A DNA stretch of 64,000 bases, from assembly GCF_001431665.1 (NCBI RefSeq), contig NZ_LLXV01000014.1:146783-210782 (forward strand), written 5' to 3'. Each line of letters opens with the position of its first letter. Position 1 is the stretch's first letter. Shown here in pieces: positions 1 through 9,288 of the stretch. The notes below the pieces were generated by a model. It was given only the letters and a program-made list of their open reading frames with translations. It ran no database searches and had not been told where the DNA came from. The translations under genes and the position numbers were made by a program. Source of the stretch: Stenotrophomonas beteli. GTDB taxonomy: Bacteria; Pseudomonadota; Gammaproteobacteria; Xanthomonadales; Xanthomonadaceae.

Positions 1-2
1 TG

Positions 3-497
3 GTGATGCTGCCCTTCCTCAATGGCGAGCGCACCCCCGACCTGCCGCTCGGCAAGGGCGTGCTGGCCGGCCTGGACACCGCCAATTTCACTCCCGCACA
101 TATCTACCGCGCCGCCATGGAGGGCGCGACCTACAGCCTGAAGTACGGCTACGACGCCTTCGTGCGCGCGGGCATGCAGTTCGATCGCATCGTGCTCACC
201 GGCGGTGGCAGCAACAGCGCTGCGTGGCGTCAGCTGGTGGCCGATGTGTTCGGGCTGCCCGTGGAGGTCCCGGTGCAAGCGGAAGGCGCGGCGTTTGGCG
301 CAGCACTGCAGGCGCTGTGGGCGCTCGCCCGGGCGCAGGGAGACGCCACCTCGATCAGCGACATCACCGCGCGGCACGTCACCGTCGATCCCGCGCTGTC
401 CGCACGCCCGGCTCCGGAACGGAGCGATGCCTATGCACGGGCCTACGCACGCTTCCTCAGTCATCTTGATGCCATCACGCCGCTGCAGCGCGGCTAA
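3..497 (+). CDS. xylB: Xylulokinase, C-terminal part (5' end outside window)
   Basis: This is the C-terminal half of a FGGY-family sugar kinase; the reading frame is open to the left edge, so the true start lies outside the window. FGGY features visible are the LNGERTP segment and the glycine-rich ATP-site stretch [11 protein letters not shown] followed by [12 protein letters not shown]-xylulokinase phosphorylates xylulose to xylulose-5-phosphate in the cytoplasm. The assignment to xylulose rather than another ketose rests mainly on context: the xylose isomerase gene begins 43 bases downstream on the same strand, followed by a sugar symporter, which is the usual xylose catabolic order. Another FGGY specificity is possible but unlikely. 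Confidence 0.93.
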   Translation: MMLPFLNGERTPDLPLGKGVLAGLDTANFTPAHIYRAAMEGATYSLKYGYDAFVRAGMQFDRIVLTGGGSNSAAWRQLVADVFGLPVEVPVQAEGAAFGAALQALWALARAQGDATSISDITARHVTVDPALSARPAPERSDAYARAYARFLSHLDAITPLQRG

Positions 498-540
498 TGG
501 CTCCTCCACGACACCCCGTACAACGACAGGAGCACGCACC

Positions 541-1875
541 ATGAGCACGCAGCCCTTCATCGGCGCCAAGGAGTACTTCCCCGGCGTCGGCCGCATTCCG
601 TTCGAGGGCAAGGGCTCGGACAATCCGCTCGCCTTCAAGGTCTACGATGCGAACCGGGTCATCGCTGGCAAGACCATGCAGGAGCATCTGCGCTTCGCCG
701 TGTGCTACTGGCACACCTTCTGCAATGCCGGGCACGATCCGTTCGGCCCGGGTACCCGGCAGTTCCCGTGGGAGGCGGCCTCGCCGCTGGCCACGGCCGA
801 GGCGAAAGTGGACGCGGCGTTCGAGTTCTTCACCAAGCTGGGCGTGCCGTACTGGTGCTTCCACGACATCGACCTGGCGCCGGATGCCGATGACATCGGC
901 CAGTACCAGAAGAACCTCTCGCATATGGTCGCGCTGGCCAAGGCGCGCCAGGAGGCCACCGGCGTCAAGCTGCTGTGGGGCACGGCCAACCTGTTCTCGC
1001 ACCCGCGCTACATGAACGGCGCATCGACCAATCCCGATTTCACCGTGGTCGCGCGCGCCGCGGTGCAGGTCAAGGCTGCACTGGAAGCGACGGTCGAGCT
1101 GGGCGGCGAACACTATGTGTTCTGGGGTGGGCGCGAAGGCTATGCATCGCTGGCCAATACCCAGATGAAGCGCGAGATCGAGCATTTCGCACGTTTCCTC
1201 ACCATGGCCCGCGACTACGGCCGCAGCATCGGCCTGAAGGGCAACTTCCTCATCGAGCCCAAGCCGATGGAGCCGATGAAGCACCAGTACGACTTCGACA
1301 GCGCAACGGTGGTGGGCTTCCTGAAGGAACATGGGCTGGACAAGGACTTCAAGCTCAACATCGAGGCCAACCACGCCACATTGTCCGGGCATACCTTCGA
1401 GCACGATCTGCAGGTCGCGTCCGATCATGGCCTGCTCGGCAGCATCGATGCCAATCGCGGCAATGCGCAGAACGGCTGGGACACCGATCAGTTCCCGAGT
1501 GACCTGTACGACACCGTGGGCGCGATGCTGGTCGTGCTGCGCCAGGGCGGGCTGGAGGGCGGGTTGAACTTCGATGCGAAGGTGCGCCGCGAGTCGACCG
1601 ACCTGGAGGATCTGTTCATTGCCCATATCGGCGGCATGGACGCCTTCGCACGCGGGCTGGAGGTCGCCCATGCACTGCTGACCGAGTCGCCCTGGGAGCA
1701 ATGGCGCAAGGAGCGCTACGCGAGTTTCGACAGCGGCGCCGGCCAGGAGTTCGAGCGCGGCACGCTCAGCCTGCCGGACCTGGCGGGCCTGGCCGCCCGC
1801 CTCGGCGAACCGCGCCAGGCCAGCGGCAAGCAGGAGCGTTACGAAAACCTGCTCAACCAGTACCTGCTGCGCTGA
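541..1875 (+). CDS. xylA: Xylose isomerase
   Basis: A 444-residue class II xylose isomerase, converting D-xylose to D-xylulose in the cytoplasm with divalent metal cofactors. The active-site His is in [12 protein letters not shown] (about H108). The family motifs [19 protein letters not shown] and the metal-site stretch [17 protein letters not shown] are all present. The ATG at 541 is chosen because AGGAGC sits 6-7 bases upstream and the N-terminus matches the family; the frame stays open further upstream over the end of xylB but that part does not look like protein. It lies between xylB and the xylose symporter gene and is probably in one operon with them. Confidence 0.97.
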   Translation: MSTQPFIGAKEYFPGVGRIPFEGKGSDNPLAFKVYDANRVIAGKTMQEHLRFAVCYWHTFCNAGHDPFGPGTRQFPWEAASPLATAEAKVDAAFEFFTKLGVPYWCFHDIDLAPDADDIGQYQKNLSHMVALAKARQEATGVKLLWGTANLFSHPRYMNGASTNPDFTVVARAAVQVKAALEATVELGGEHYVFWGGREGYASLANTQMKREIEHFARFLTMARDYGRSIGLKGNFLIEPKPMEPMKHQYDFDSATVVGFLKEHGLDKDFKLNIEANHATLSGHTFEHDLQVASDHGLLGSIDANRGNAQNGWDTDQFPSDLYDTVGAMLVVLRQGGLEGGLNFDAKVRRESTDLEDLFIAHIGGMDAFARGLEVAHALLTESPWEQWRKERYASFDSGAGQEFERGTLSLPDLAGLAARLGEPRQASGKQERYENLLNQYLLR

Positions 1876-1924
1876 GCGCAGCAGGCAGGCCAACGGCGGC
1901 AACGGTGCACTCAAGGGGACGGGG

Positions 1925-3334
1925 ATGAACCAGGCAGCAGGCAGCGGCGAGAACACCCGGCTGATCGTACTGATCAGCGTGGTAGCGACGATTGGCGGTT
2001 TTCTGTTCGGTTTCGACAGCGGCGTGATCAATGGCACCCAGGACGGCCTGCACCAGGCGTTCCGGTCCGGCGAATGGATGCAGGGGTTCGAGATCGCGTC
2101 GATGCTGCTGGGCTGTGCGGTGGGCGCGTTCAGTGCAGGCCGCCTGGCCGACCGCCTCGGCCGCCGCAACGTGCTGATCCTGTCGGCGGTGATGTTCCTG
2201 CTGTCGGCACTCGGTGCAGGTGCGGCGGTCTCGTCGGGCTGGTTCATTGCGGCGCGGGTGGTGGGCGGATTCGCGGTCGGCGCGGCGAGCGTGATCTCGC
2301 CGGCCTACATCGCCGAGGTCGCTCCGGCCCGCTATCGCGGCCGCCTGGCCACGGTGCAGCAGATCGCCATCATCACCGGGCTCACCGCTGCCTTCCTGTC
2401 CAACTACCTGCTGGCGGCCGCAGCGGGCGCGTCGACCGAGCCACTGTGGGGCGGGCAGGCTGCCTGGCGCTGGATGTTCTGGATGCAGGCCGCGCCATCG
2501 CTGGTGTTCCTGCTGCTGTTGCTGACCATCCCGGAGAGCCCGCGCTACCTGGTGGTAAAGCGGCGCAAGGACGACGCGCTGCGCGTGCTTACCCGGCTGC
2601 TCGGCAGCGACAAGGCCCACGCCACGCTCGAAGAGATCGATGCCTCGCTGTCCAATGACCACCATCGCCCGCGCCTGTCCGACCTGAAGAGCCGGGCGAC
2701 CGGGCGGATCCGCCCGATTGTGTGGGTCGGCGTCGGGCTGGCCTGCTTCCAGCAGCTGGTCGGCATCAACGTGGTGTTCTATTACGGCGCCGTGCTGTGG
2801 CAGGCGGTCGGCTTCTCCGAGAACGACGCACTGCTGATCAACGTGCTGTCCGGCGCGCTGAGCATTGGCGCCTGCGTGGTCACGGTGCTGCTGATCGACC
2901 GGATCGGCCGCAAGCCGTTGCTGTGGTTCGGTTCGGCCGGGATGTCGCTGTCACTGGCACTGGTGGTGGTGGCCTTTGCCAGCGGTTCGCTGGCCGACGG
3001 GCATCTGCAGCTGCCCGGTCGCATGGGCACGCTGGCCCTGGTGGCGGCCAATGCCTACGTCGTGTTCTTCAATCTGTCCTGGGGCCCGGTGATGTGGGTG
3101 ATGCTGGGCGAGATGTTCCCGAACCAGATCCGCGGTTCGGCATTGGCGGTCGCCGGCGCGGCGCAATGGACGTCCAACTTCGTGGTTACGGTGACATTCC
3201 CGATGCTGCTGGCCGCGGCCGGGCTGGCGGCTACCTACGGTATCTACCTGGTGGCGGCGGTCATCTCGGTGATTTTCGTGGTCCGGCATGTGCACGAGAC
3301 CAAGGGCAAGGAACTGGAGCAGATGGAAGGATGA
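1925..3334 (+). CDS. MFS sugar porter, probable D-xylose:H+ symporter (XylE-like)
   Basis: A 469-residue inner-membrane transporter of the MFS sugar porter family with 12 predicted membrane helices. Family signatures are the two loop motifs DRLGRRN (about residue 76) and DRIGRKP (about 323), PESPRYLV after helix 6, QQLVGIN in helix 7, and the C-terminal ETKGKELEQ. An AAGGGG ribosome-binding site precedes the ATG. It sits 49 bases after xylA and overlaps the next gene by ATGA, so it is very likely cotranscribed. Context makes xylose the probable substrate; the sequence alone cannot exclude glucose or arabinose. Confidence 0.9.
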   Translation: MNQAAGSGENTRLIVLISVVATIGGFLFGFDSGVINGTQDGLHQAFRSGEWMQGFEIASMLLGCAVGAFSAGRLADRLGRRNVLILSAVMFLLSALGAGAAVSSGWFIAARVVGGFAVGAASVISPAYIAEVAPARYRGRLATVQQIAIITGLTAAFLSNYLLAAAAGASTEPLWGGQAAWRWMFWMQAAPSLVFLLLLLTIPESPRYLVVKRRKDDALRVLTRLLGSDKAHATLEEIDASLSNDHHRPRLSDLKSRATGRIRPIVWVGVGLACFQQLVGINVVFYYGAVLWQAVGFSENDALLINVLSGALSIGACVVTVLLIDRIGRKPLLWFGSAGMSLSLALVVVAFASGSLADGHLQLPGRMGTLALVAANAYVVFFNLSWGPVMWVMLGEMFPNQIRGSALAVAGAAQWTSNFVVTVTFPMLLAAAGLAATYGIYLVAAVISVIFVVRHVHETKGKELEQMEG

Positions 3335-5892
3335 GCGCCATGGCATCGCAGACCTTCGTAATCCGCAGCGGCGCGCTGGTCGCCGCACTGATGCTGGGAT
3401 TGCTCGGCTGCAGCGGCCAGGACCGGGCCGCCGCCGTAGCAGCTACCGACAATGATCCGTGGCCGAAGGTCACCTGGCCGCTGGCCGAGGACCCCGCGCT
3501 GGAGAAGCGGATCACCGACCTGATGGCCGGCATGACGGTGGAGGAAAAGGTCGGCCAGCTCGTGCAGGGCGACATCGCCAGCCTCACCCCCGATGACGTG
3601 CGGCGCTACCGCCTCGGTTCGATCCTGGCCGGAGGTAATTCCGACCCCGGTGGCCGCTACGACGCGTCACCAGCCGAATGGCTGGCGCTGGCCGATGCGT
3701 TCTATGACGCGTCCATGGATACTTCCAACGGAGGCAAAGCCATTCCACTGCTGTTCGGCATCGATGCCGTGCACGGGCAGAGCAACATCATTGGCGCCAC
3801 GTTGTTCCCGCACAACATCGGGCTGGGTGCCGCGCGCAATCCGGAGCTGCTGCGGCAGATCGGTGGCATTACCGCCCTGGAGACCCGCGTCACCGGCATG
3901 GAGTGGACGTTCGCGCCGACCGTTGCGGTACCCCAGGATGATCGCTGGGGCCGCACCTACGAGGGCTACTCGGAATCGCCCGAGGTGGTGGCCAGTTACG
4001 CGGGCGCCATGGTGGAGGGATTGCAGGGCAGGGTGGGGACGCCGGAGTTTCTGGATGGCCGTCATGTGATTGCCTCGGTGAAGCACTTCCTCGGCGATGG
4101 CGGCACTACCGGCGGCAAGGACCAGGGCGACACGCGCATCAGCGAGCCCGACCTGGTGCGCATCCATGCGGCCGGGTATCCCCCGGCAATCGCCGCCGGG
4201 GCGCAGACGGCCATGGCCTCCTTCAACAGCGTCAACGGTGAAAAGATGCACGGGCACCGGCATTACCTCACCGACGTGCTCAAGGGGCGAATGCAGTTCG
4301 GTGGCTTCGTGGTCGGCGACTGGAATGGCCACGGGCAGGTCAAGGGCTGCACCACCACGGACTGCCCGGCCACCATCAACGCCGGCCTGGACATGGCGAT
4401 GGCTTCGGACAGCTGGAGGGGCTTCTACGAGACCACGCTGGCGGCGGCGAAGGACGGGCGGATCACGCCGCAGCGCCTGGATGACGCGGTGCGCCGCATC
4501 CTGCGCGTCAAGTTCCGCCTCGGCCTGTTCGAAGCGGGCCGGCCGTCGTCGCGGGCCGTCGGCGGCCAGTTCGCACTCATTGGCGCGCCCGAGCATCGCG
4601 CGGTGGCCCGCCAGGCGGTACGCGAATCGCTGGTGCTGCTGAAGAACCAGAACGGCCTGCTGCCGCTGTCGCCAAAGCAGCGGATCCTGGTGGCCGGCGA
4701 CGGCGCCGACGATGTCGGCAAACAGGCCGGCGGCTGGACGCTCAACTGGCAGGGCACCGGTACCACCCGCAAGGATTTTCCCAATGCGGACTCGATCTAC
4801 GAAGGCATCGCGCGCCAGGCCACGGCGGCTGGCGGTGAGGCCGTGCTCGCCGTTGACGGTCGCTATGCAGTGAAACCCGACGTGGCGGTGGTGGTGTTTG
4901 GCGAAGACCCGTATGCCGAGTTCCAGGGAGACCGGCCGACGCTGGCCTACAAGCCCGGCAACGAAACGGACCTGGACCTGCTCAAGCGGCTCAAGGCCGA
5001 GGGCATCCCGGTCGCTGCGGTCTTCCTGAGCGGGCGACCGCTGTGGGTGAACCGGGAAATCAATGCCGCCGATGCCTTCGTGGCCGCGTGGCTGCCGGGC
5101 TCGGAAGGCGCCGGCATCGCCGATGTGCTGCTGCGTGGGGCCGACGGCCGCGTGCAGCACGATTTCAAGGGCAGGCTCAGTTTCAGCTGGCCGCGCACCG
5201 CCACCCAGTACGCCAACAACGTGGGCCAGAAGAATTACGACCCGTTGTTCGCATTCGGCTTCGGCCTGACCTATGCCGACAACGGCGACCTGCCCGTACT
5301 GCCGGAGGCATCAGGCGTCACCGGCAACGAGGGCGCGTCCGGGGTGTTCTTCGCACGCGGCGACGCAGGCGCCGGCATGGCGCTGCGGATCGAGGATGCG
5401 ACAGGGCAGGGTTCGACCGTGACCCGCGTGCCGGATGCATTGCCCGGCGACCGGTTGAAGATCACCGGCGTGGATCACCTGGCGCAGGAAGACGGGCGGC
5501 GGCTGGCGTGGTCGGGCAACGGCGAGGCCGTCGTCGCGCTGCAGTCGCACACGCCACTGGACCTGCAGCGCGAGGCCAACGGTGACCTGATGCTGTTGAC
5601 CACGCTGCGTGTCGACGCGGCACCGCGTGGCCAGGCATGGCTGTCGGTGGGCTGTGGTGCCGGCTGTTCGGCGCGGGTCGCCATCGGGCCGACCCTGGCC
5701 GCTATGACGGCCGGCCAGTGGACGCGGGTGGGTGTTCCGCTGAAATGCCTGGCTGCGGCCGGTGCGAAGCTGGACGCGCTTGATCGTCCCTGGTCGCTGG
5801 CCTCGGCCGACACCATGACGCTCTCGGTGTCCCGCGTCGCCCTGGGGGCGCTGAACGAAGCGCAGGACACGGTGCGCTGCGATGCGCGATGA
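3331..5892 (+). CDS. Exo-beta-glucosidase-type GH3 glycoside hydrolase, lipoprotein
   Basis: An 853-residue GH3 family enzyme of the 1,4-beta-D-glucan glucohydrolase type. The N-terminus (MSAMASQ...) has a hydrophobic stretch ending in LLGC, a lipobox, so it is probably an outer-membrane-facing lipoprotein. The nucleophile Asp lies in VVGDWNGHG (D330), with KHFLGDGGT and the early ATLFPHNIGLGA motif typical of GH3. After the two catalytic domains there is an extra C-terminal region of about 180 residues resembling the galactose-binding-like domain of ExoP-type glucosidases. The start overlaps the stop of the symporter gene (ATGA). Its placement suggests release of glucose or xylose from beta-linked oligosaccharides; exact specificity cannot be read. 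Confidence 0.92.
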   Translation: MSAMASQTFVIRSGALVAALMLGLLGCSGQDRAAAVAATDNDPWPKVTWPLAEDPALEKRITDLMAGMTVEEKVGQLVQGDIASLTPDDVRRYRLGSILAGGNSDPGGRYDASPAEWLALADAFYDASMDTSNGGKAIPLLFGIDAVHGQSNIIGATLFPHNIGLGAARNPELLRQIGGITALETRVTGMEWTFAPTVAVPQDDRWGRTYEGYSESPEVVASYAGAMVEGLQGRVGTPEFLDGRHVIASVKHFLGDGGTTGGKDQGDTRISEPDLVRIHAAGYPPAIAAGAQTAMASFNSVNGEKMHGHRHYLTDVLKGRMQFGGFVVGDWNGHGQVKGCTTTDCPATINAGLDMAMASDSWRGFYETTLAAAKDGRITPQRLDDAVRRILRVKFRLGLFEAGRPSSRAVGGQFALIGAPEHRAVARQAVRESLVLLKNQNGLLPLSPKQRILVAGDGADDVGKQAGGWTLNWQGTGTTRKDFPNADSIYEGIARQATAAGGEAVLAVDGRYAVKPDVAVVVFGEDPYAEFQGDRPTLAYKPGNETDLDLLKRLKAEGIPVAAVFLSGRPLWVNREINAADAFVAAWLPGSEGAGIADVLLRGADGRVQHDFKGRLSFSWPRTATQYANNVGQKNYDPLFAFGFGLTYADNGDLPVLPEASGVTGNEGASGVFFARGDAGAGMALRIEDATGQGSTVTRVPDALPGDRLKITGVDHLAQEDGRRLAWSGNGEAVVALQSHTPLDLQREANGDLMLLTTLRVDAAPRGQAWLSVGCGAGCSARVAIGPTLAAMTAGQWTRVGVPLKCLAAAGAKLDALDRPWSLASADTMTLSVSRVALGALNEAQDTVRCDAR

Positions 5893-5962
5893 TCGTCCGC
5901 GCCGCCATCATCGCGGGCCTCGCATGCACCGGGTGGCCGCACGCATGAGGCAGCAATCCGCG

Positions 5963-7021
5963 CTACCGGCGCTTGGGTGGCGCAGCCACCGAATCACGTA
6001 CGATCAACCGGTGCGGCACGACGTGGTCGCGCAGCACGGGGGTGTCACCACTGGAACGGCGGATGGTGCGCAGCAGGATGTCGATGGCTGCGTTGGCCAT
6101 GAACGCGATCGGCTGATGGATCGTGGTCAGTTCCGGCCACACGGTGGTTGCAGCCGAGGTGTCATCGAAGCCGACCACCGACAGGTCGCGCGGTACATCC
6201 AGTCCGCGCCGATGCGCCACGGAGATGGCGGCGGCGCCCATGTCATCGTTGCTGGCGAAGATCGCCGTCGGTGGCCGGCGCTGGGACAGCAGCTTCTCGG
6301 CCGCAGCCAGGCCGGACCGGTAGGTGTAGTCACCGTGCTGGACCAGGCCGGACTCCACCGCCAGCCCCGCCTCGCGCAGCGCCGTGACGAAACCGTCGTA
6401 GCGGAGCGCGCTCGCGCTCAGGTCAGTGCGTCCACGGATGAAGCCGATGCGGGTGTGCCCCTGCCGGAGCAGGTGTTCGGTCATTTCCCTGCCGGCGCTG
6501 AAGTCGTCGATACGGACGCAGGACAGGGCATCGCTCAGCCGTCCCGAAGCGATGGCCACCACCGGAATGCCTGCCTTGACCAGTTCGCTTACCGCGGCCT
6601 GCGATTCGCACAAGGGCGGCGGCAGGATCACCCCGTCGACGCGTCCGGCGAGCGCACGCGCGGCCTTGCGCTCGGACTCGGCATCCAGATTGTCCCAGTA
6701 GTCGATGACCAGCTGCAGGGCGGAGCTGGACGCGACGCGCAGCAGCCCGACCAGCAGCTCGCGCAGGTAGGCGCCGCTGGGATTGGTATAGATCAGGGCG
6801 ATGCGCGTGTGCTGCGCGGCGGCCAGCGAACTGGCCGCAAGATTGGGCGTATAGCCCAGCGCGTGCACCGCGCGCAGCACGCGCTCGCGGGTGACGTCAC
6901 GCACCTTGCCCTGGTTGATCACGCGCGACACGGTCATCGGCGAAACGCCGGCAAGGGCCGCAACCTCGTCGATGGTCACGCCTGCGGTTCTGCGGCGAAC
7001 CGACTTCTTCGGCTTGTCCAA
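5963..7021 (-). CDS. xylR: LacI-family regulator, XylR-like repressor of the xylan locus
   Basis: A 352-residue LacI/GalR regulator: helix-turn-helix VTIDEVAALAGVSPMTVSRV near residues 14-33, a hinge region, then a periplasmic-binding-protein-like effector domain ending VGFDDTSAA. The frame is open far upstream, but no ATG fits; the TTG at 7019-7021 is chosen because AAGGGA lies 7 bases before it and the protein begins just ahead of the helix-turn-helix. It is convergent with the GH3 gene and divergent from the alpha-glucuronidase gene, the place held by xylR in Xanthomonas xylan loci. By family rules it should repress in the absence of a xylo-sugar effector. No complete operator was identified in the divergent gap. 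Confidence 0.88.
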   Translation of the reverse strand: MDKPKKSVRRRTAGVTIDEVAALAGVSPMTVSRVINQGKVRDVTRERVLRAVHALGYTPNLAASSLAAAQHTRIALIYTNPSGAYLRELLVGLLRVASSSALQLVIDYWDNLDAESERKAARALAGRVDGVILPPPLCESQAAVSELVKAGIPVVAIASGRLSDALSCVRIDDFSAGREMTEHLLRQGHTRIGFIRGRTDLSASALRYDGFVTALREAGLAVESGLVQHGDYTYRSGLAAAEKLLSQRRPPTAIFASNDDMGAAAISVAHRRGLDVPRDLSVVGFDDTSAATTVWPELTTIHQPIAFMANAAIDILLRTIRRSSGDTPVLRDHVVPHRLIVRDSVAAPPKRR

Positions 7022-7113
7022 TGCACGATCCCTTTGGTCTTGGTGGCGCTGCCGCGCCGGTGCGCGGGACGATGATGAACCGTCGCGGGCCCGGCCGTAG
7101 TCTACAAAGGCGC

Positions 7114-9288
7114 ATGTTAACGCCGTTGTTCCGCGCTGTCGGCAGCCGGCTGTGTGCCATCCTGGCGCTGCTGGCCTGCACTGGCGGCGTGCAGGCCGAA
7201 GACGGCTATGCGTTGTGGATGCGTTACGTGCCGGTTGCCCCGGCGGTCGTTGCCGAATACCGGCTGCAGTTGGCGGAGGTGGTGGCACCGGATCGCACGC
7301 CGGTCCAGCGTGCCAGCCGCGATGAGCTGGCGCGCAGCCTGCCGGGCCTGCTGGGATCGGCTCCGCCGATGCGGACGGCGATCAGCGCTGGCCATGCCCT
7401 GGTGCTGGGTACGCCGCAGTCCTCGGACCTGGTCGCCGCGTTTGGCGAGGAGATCGCCACGCTGGGCGACGACGGGTTCCTGATCCGGCGGGTCCGGATC
7501 GACGGACGTGATGTTCTGCTGGTGGCGGCGCGCCAGGATCTGGGCGTGCTGTACGGCACGTTCCATCTGCTGCGCCTGCTGCAGCGTGGCACGTCGCTGC
7601 AGGGGCTGGAGGTGCGTGAGTCGCCACGGGTCGCCCTGCGTGTGCTCGACCATTGGGACAACCTGGATCGCTACGTCGAGCGCGGCTATGCGGGCAGCTC
7701 GCTGTGGGATTGGCAGACGCTGCCGCAGTGGCATGATCCGCGCTACACCGACTACGCACGGGCCAACGCCTCGCTCGGCATCAACGGCACCGTCCTGAAC
7801 AACGTCAATGCCAGTGCCCTGAGCCTGTCGCCGGCCTATCTGGCCAAGGCGGCCACGCTGGCCGACCTGTTCCGCCCCTACGGCATCCGGGTCTACCTGA
7901 GCGCACGCTTCAGCGCGCCCATCGAACTGGGCGGGCTGGCGACAGCTGATCCGCTCGATCCGGCTGTACAGCGCTGGTGGCGCGACAAGGTGGATGAGAT
8001 CCACGCGCTCATTCCAGATTTCGGCGGTTTCCTGGTCAAGGCGAACTCGGAGGGGCAACCCGGCCCCCAGGACTACGGCCGCTCCCACGCCGACGGAGCC
8101 AACCTGCTGGCCGACGCGCTGGCGCCGTACAACGGCGTGGTGATGTGGCGGGCCTTCGTGTACTCGCACGAGGTGCCAGACGATCGCGCCAAGCAGGCCT
8201 ACAGCGAATTCGTCGGGCTCGACGGCGCCTTCCGCCCCAACGTGATCGTGCAGGTGAAGAACGGCCCCATCGACTTCCAGCCGCGCGAGCCGTTCCATCC
8301 GCTGTTCGGCGCCATGCCACGCACGCCGCTGATGATGGAATTGCAGATCACCAAGGAGTACCTGGGCTTCGCGACACACCTGGTGTATCTGGGAACGCTC
8401 TACCAGGAAGTGCTGCAGGCCGATACCCATGCACGCGGCGAAGGCTCCATCGTTGCCCGCGTTGTTGATGGCTCGCTGGAGGGCCACGCGCTGACCGGCA
8501 TCGCCGGCGTCGCCAACATCGGCGTGGACCGCACCTGGAGCGGCTCGCACTTCGACCAGGCCAACTGGTATGCCTTCGGGCGCCTGGCCTGGAATCCGCA
8601 GCAGTCCGCGCGCGGCATTGCCGAGGACTGGGCCGCACTGACCTTCTCGCCCGACCCGCAGGTGACTGGCCCGATCGTGCGGATGATGATGGACTCGCGG
8701 GAAGCGGCGGTGGATTACATGATGCCGCTGGGCCTGCATCACCTCATGGCACGCGGCCATCATTACGGCCCCGGCCCCTGGGTGGACGGCGGCCCGCGCG
8801 CGGACTGGACGTCGGTGTACTACCACCGCGCCGGCCGCGACGGCATTGGTTTCGACCGCAGCGCCAGCGGGAGCAACGCAGTGGGCCAGTATGCGCCGCA
8901 GGTGGCCGAGGTCTATGGAGACCCGGCGCGCGTGCCCGAGTCACTGCTGCTGTGGTTCCACCATGTGCCGTGGGATCACCGCATGCGCTCGGGCAGGACG
9001 CTCTGGGACGAGCTGGTCGGGCGCTATTCGCGCGGCGTGCGCCAGGTGCAGTCGATGCAGGCGACCTGGGCAGGCCTGCATGACCGGATCGATCCGCAGC
9101 GGCATCGGCACGTCGCGGCGTTCCTGCAGATCCAGCACGACGAAGCGCAGTGGTGGCGTGATGCCAGCGTGGCGTACTTCCAGTCACTCAGCGGACGGCC
9201 GTTGCCAGCCGGCGAACAGCCGCCGCCGCACCCGTTGGCGTACTACCAGGCGTTGCAGTTTCCTTTCGCACCCGGGGATGGGCGATGA
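7114..9288 (+). CDS. aguA: Alpha-glucuronidase, GH67
   Basis: A 724-residue GH67 enzyme that removes (4-O-methyl-)glucuronic acid from the non-reducing end of aldouronic acids released from glucuronoxylan. Family blocks seen include LDHWDNLDRYVERGYAG, GTVLNNVNA, the general-acid region KANSEGQPGPQDYGR (E313) and VQVKNGPIDFQPREPF with later catalytic carboxylates. The ATG at 7114 gives a good signal peptide ending GVQA and a protein of family length, although its AAAGG site is only about 3 bases away; ATGs at 7021 and 7072 are alternatives that spoil the signal peptide. It overlaps the next gene by ATGA, and heads the second half of the xylan operon divergent from xylR. Confidence 0.95.
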   Translation: MLTPLFRAVGSRLCAILALLACTGGVQAEDGYALWMRYVPVAPAVVAEYRLQLAEVVAPDRTPVQRASRDELARSLPGLLGSAPPMRTAISAGHALVLGTPQSSDLVAAFGEEIATLGDDGFLIRRVRIDGRDVLLVAARQDLGVLYGTFHLLRLLQRGTSLQGLEVRESPRVALRVLDHWDNLDRYVERGYAGSSLWDWQTLPQWHDPRYTDYARANASLGINGTVLNNVNASALSLSPAYLAKAATLADLFRPYGIRVYLSARFSAPIELGGLATADPLDPAVQRWWRDKVDEIHALIPDFGGFLVKANSEGQPGPQDYGRSHADGANLLADALAPYNGVVMWRAFVYSHEVPDDRAKQAYSEFVGLDGAFRPNVIVQVKNGPIDFQPREPFHPLFGAMPRTPLMMELQITKEYLGFATHLVYLGTLYQEVLQADTHARGEGSIVARVVDGSLEGHALTGIAGVANIGVDRTWSGSHFDQANWYAFGRLAWNPQQSARGIAEDWAALTFSPDPQVTGPIVRMMMDSREAAVDYMMPLGLHHLMARGHHYGPGPWVDGGPRADWTSVYYHRAGRDGIGFDRSASGSNAVGQYAPQVAEVYGDPARVPESLLLWFHHVPWDHRMRSGRTLWDELVGRYSRGVRQVQSMQATWAGLHDRIDPQRHRHVAAFLQIQHDEAQWWRDASVAYFQSLSGRPLPAGEQPPPHPLAYYQALQFPFAPGDGR

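Noticed and set aside
475..2247. Long minus-strand open frame opposite xylA
   Set aside because: High-GC shadow frame; xylA on the plus strand is unambiguous.
5974..5990. Inverted repeat near the end of the xylR-like gene as a terminator
   Set aside because: It lies inside the coding sequence and is explained by the codons there.
7115..7132. TGTTAACGC near the start of the alpha-glucuronidase gene as a XylR operator
   Set aside because: Only one half resembles a LacI-type site; the other half does not match and it overlaps the start codon.
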